A DNA stretch of 15,492 nt from contig JAOZMR010000040.1 of assembly GCA_029934215.1 (NCBI GenBank), forward strand, positions 1-15,492, given 5' to 3'. Of this stretch, positions 13,919-15,492 are shown piece by piece (positions within the stretch are counted from its first letter, which is position 1; every line of letters starts with the position of its first letter). The translations under genes were made by a program, and so were the position numbers. The notes beneath the pieces are model-generated. The model did no database searches, was not told the origin of the DNA, and saw only the letters and a list, made by a program, of their open reading frames with translations. This stretch comes from Pontiellaceae bacterium (GTDB taxonomy: Bacteria; Verrucomicrobiota; Kiritimatiellia; Kiritimatiellales; Tichowtungiaceae).

Positions 13919-15379
13919 GTGAAAGAAAGCCCTTTAATTAAACGGGTAATGCGGGCATCTCAATGTTTGGACGCTCGGTTTCACACCTCTTTTGCATTGT
14001 GTCCAATGGTTGGAACCAAGCAGGATGCGTGCGTCTGGAACGCATTAACCGACGGGAAAATCCCGGTAGTGATTACGGATGCTTTTGAATTGCCGCAGGC
14101 GGACACCGTTGACTATCCGCGTTTCTTGTTCCAGATCGGGACTTGTGCATCAGAGCTTAGCCTATTGAGCTCGCTTCAGCTATTGGAGCCATCTGTTATT
14201 CAGAAAATGCAGACCGCCGGACAAGAATTTCTCTCCGAAAATCCGTCGCTGGAACTTCCGCATTTATTAGAAGGAAAATCCCCATGTTGCTTGGCAGACG
14301 GGCGATTGTTGCGAGAGCGGGAATGGTTTCAATTCTTATGGGAAAAATTGAGTGGCAGAATTTTAATATTCGGTGCCGGGAAATTTCTCCATCGCTTGAT
14401 GGATGCGACCTCTGGAGGAAAAAACGGAGCCGAGCTGATTGGCATCGCGGATGATGCGGCGAAAGAACCAGGGAAACTTTATGGCGTCACCTTCGCAAAA
14501 GGCGAAGCATTTGACCCAGCTGATTTTGATGCGGTATTGCTTGCGACAGATTGCTTAGAGCCCGTTTTCAAAACACGGGTAAGCGACCTATACGGCCCCG
14601 ACACTCCAGTACTAAGCCTCACGAACGAGCTCATGAAATACCCCGATTTATCGGCGGCAGGGCAAGAAGATGAGCTCCTTCCATTGCCAGCATCATTTCC
14701 GCCGGCTCATTATCCAAAAAAACTAGAAGCCGTAGTGGTATGTGTTGGGTATGCAGATTTTCTTTCCTGGACGCTTCCAGAAAACGTGAACCATTTTGAT
14801 CGACTTGTAGTAGTAACGAGCTCGAAAGATATCGCCACTCAACAAATTGTCCGTAATTGCGGGGCTGAATTGGTGATCTCGGACCGCTACTGCGAAGAAG
14901 GGGCAGCTTTCAACAAAGGCAAAATGTTCAACGACGGGCTTGCTCGGCTAGAAAAAGATGGCTGGATATTATTATCGGATGCGGACATTCTATTACGGCG
15001 CGGCTTTCGACGTCGCATACTCAGCCGTCTACTCAACGAGCAAAGCCTCTACTATATCACTCGACTCAACACACCCGCTACGGGACGAGAAGAATGGTTA
15101 AACTCATGGTTTGCTAAGCCGGAAAAGCTACACGAGCTAACATTCTGCGATTTACTCTCGAACCAGAATCCCTGGGGATACTTTCAACTATACCACGGAA
15201 GCACACAGACGAACTACTCCGAAGCATACGAAACCGCAAGCCTAGTCGACATTGAATTTCAGGAACGCTGGTCATCATCGCACAGAGTACTACTACCGGA
15301 AATCGCAGTTCATATTGCACATGGTGAATTGGGTGAAAACTGGAACGGTCGTACAAGCGAGCCATTAAGAACCAAATAA
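13919..15379 (+). CDS. Three-part glycosyltransferase-like protein (exostosin-like, Rossmann-like, GT-A-like)
   Basis: A 486-residue protein probably involved in surface glycan synthesis. Residues ~20-110 resemble the C-terminal half of exostosin/GT47 proteins (FALCPMVGT, then GKIPVVITDAFELP and SVIQKMQ). Residues ~145-215 form a Rossmann-like segment (GRILIFGAGKF, G152-A-G154; then LIGIADD and AVLLATD), as in sugar-modifying nucleotide-binding domains. Residues ~270-400 look like a GT-A fold: LEAVVVCVGYADFL, RLVVVTSS, then WILLSDADILLRRGF with a DxD metal site at D354 and D356. The tail has HIAHGELGENWNGR. The start is a GTG 6 bp after the DUF1456 stop, with no clear ribosome site; ATG 13949 is an alternative. 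No signal peptide. The exostosin part lacks its N-terminal half, so it may be non-catalytic. A near-copy of the palindrome (14001) encodes CPMVGT. Substrate unknown. Confidence 0.75.
   Translation: MKESPLIKRVMRASQCLDARFHTSFALCPMVGTKQDACVWNALTDGKIPVVITDAFELPQADTVDYPRFLFQIGTCASELSLLSSLQLLEPSVIQKMQTAGQEFLSENPSLELPHLLEGKSPCCLADGRLLREREWFQFLWEKLSGRILIFGAGKFLHRLMDATSGGKNGAELIGIADDAAKEPGKLYGVTFAKGEAFDPADFDAVLLATDCLEPVFKTRVSDLYGPDTPVLSLTNELMKYPDLSAAGQEDELLPLPASFPPAHYPKKLEAVVVCVGYADFLSWTLPENVNHFDRLVVVTSSKDIATQQIVRNCGAELVISDRYCEEGAAFNKGKMFNDGLARLEKDGWILLSDADILLRRGFRRRILSRLLNEQSLYYITRLNTPATGREEWLNSWFAKPEKLHELTFCDLLSNQNPWGYFQLYHGSTQTNYSEAYETASLVDIEFQERWSSSHRVLLPEIAVHIAHGELGENWNGRTSEPLRTK
14001..14015. 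repeat. Degenerate dispersed palindrome GTCCAAtggTTGGAA
   Basis: One mismatch from the consensus, inside the last gene and read as C28-P-M-V-G-T33. A weaker TCTCAAtgtTTGGAC lies 43 bp upstream (13958-13972). Confidence 0.55.
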
Positions 15380-15492
15380 AAACAGAACATCAGCCCTCAT
15401 ACAAAACGCCCGTTTTCAGGTTTTGTCTCGCAATATTAATGTAGCCACTGTGACATGAAAACTGCAAAAACATGGAGATTTATTAACCGCGA
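15380..15492 (+). other. Intergenic tail with weak hairpin and possible next start
   Basis: AAAAC (15403-15407) and GTTTT (15412-15416) can pair around GCCC just after the last gene, a weak terminator-like hairpin without a T-tract. An ATG at 15455 opens a frame (MKTAKTWRFINR) that runs off the window; it has no ribosome site, and may or may not begin the next gene. Confidence 0.25.

Overview
The window looks like a chromosomal segment from a Gram-negative-type bacterium of roughly balanced base composition. Most genes are on the + strand: housekeeping genes (glycogen/maltodextrin metabolism, amino-sugar synthesis, translation, tryptophan synthesis) with an accessory patch between them. A lineage is not provable from sequence alone. 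The mixture of Shine-Dalgarno-led and leaderless-looking starts, the EfpL-type elongation factor and the very dense TTCCAAnnnTTGGAA palindromes make me think of the PVC group, perhaps Kiritimatiellota; this is a low-confidence inference.

Layout. 1-175: end of an upstream transcription unit (terminator near 43-70) and leader. 176-2919: malQ (4-alpha-glucanotransferase) overlapping a YbdG-type mechanosensitive channel gene. 2920-7345: accessory region, with a DUF4143-type AAA ATPase under a palindromic/direct-repeat control region, a broken class II Fic gene (-) with a long upstream palindrome, a decayed IS21-type istA (-) preceded by an overlapping 45-codon ORF, a 69-bp-period tandem repeat and several tiny ORFs. 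7346-15379: a tightly packed + strand run glmS, efpL, cysS, trpE, trpG, a DUF1456 gene and a multidomain sugar-transferase-like gene.

The most striking signal is not a gene. A 15-bp palindrome, TTCCAAnnnTTGGAA, occurs at least eight times perfectly and about six more times in degenerate form, where well under one perfect copy is expected by chance. Three times it appears as a tandem pair with starts exactly 31 bp apart (745/776, 1142/1173, 11046/11077), although the 16 bp in between are not conserved. Most copies lie inside protein-coding genes (malQ, cysS, trpG, the last gene) in all three reading frames, giving recurring peptides such as FQxLE, SNxWK and FPxxGK at places where the protein families are variable. 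This looks like a dispersed, protein-tolerated DNA element with helical phasing.

Functionally, glmS feeds UDP-GlcNAc synthesis, efpL and cysS serve translation, trpE/trpG together make anthranilate synthase, and the last gene probably acts on surface glycans. The accessory patch shows repeated loss: both the fic and istA genes have internal deletions.
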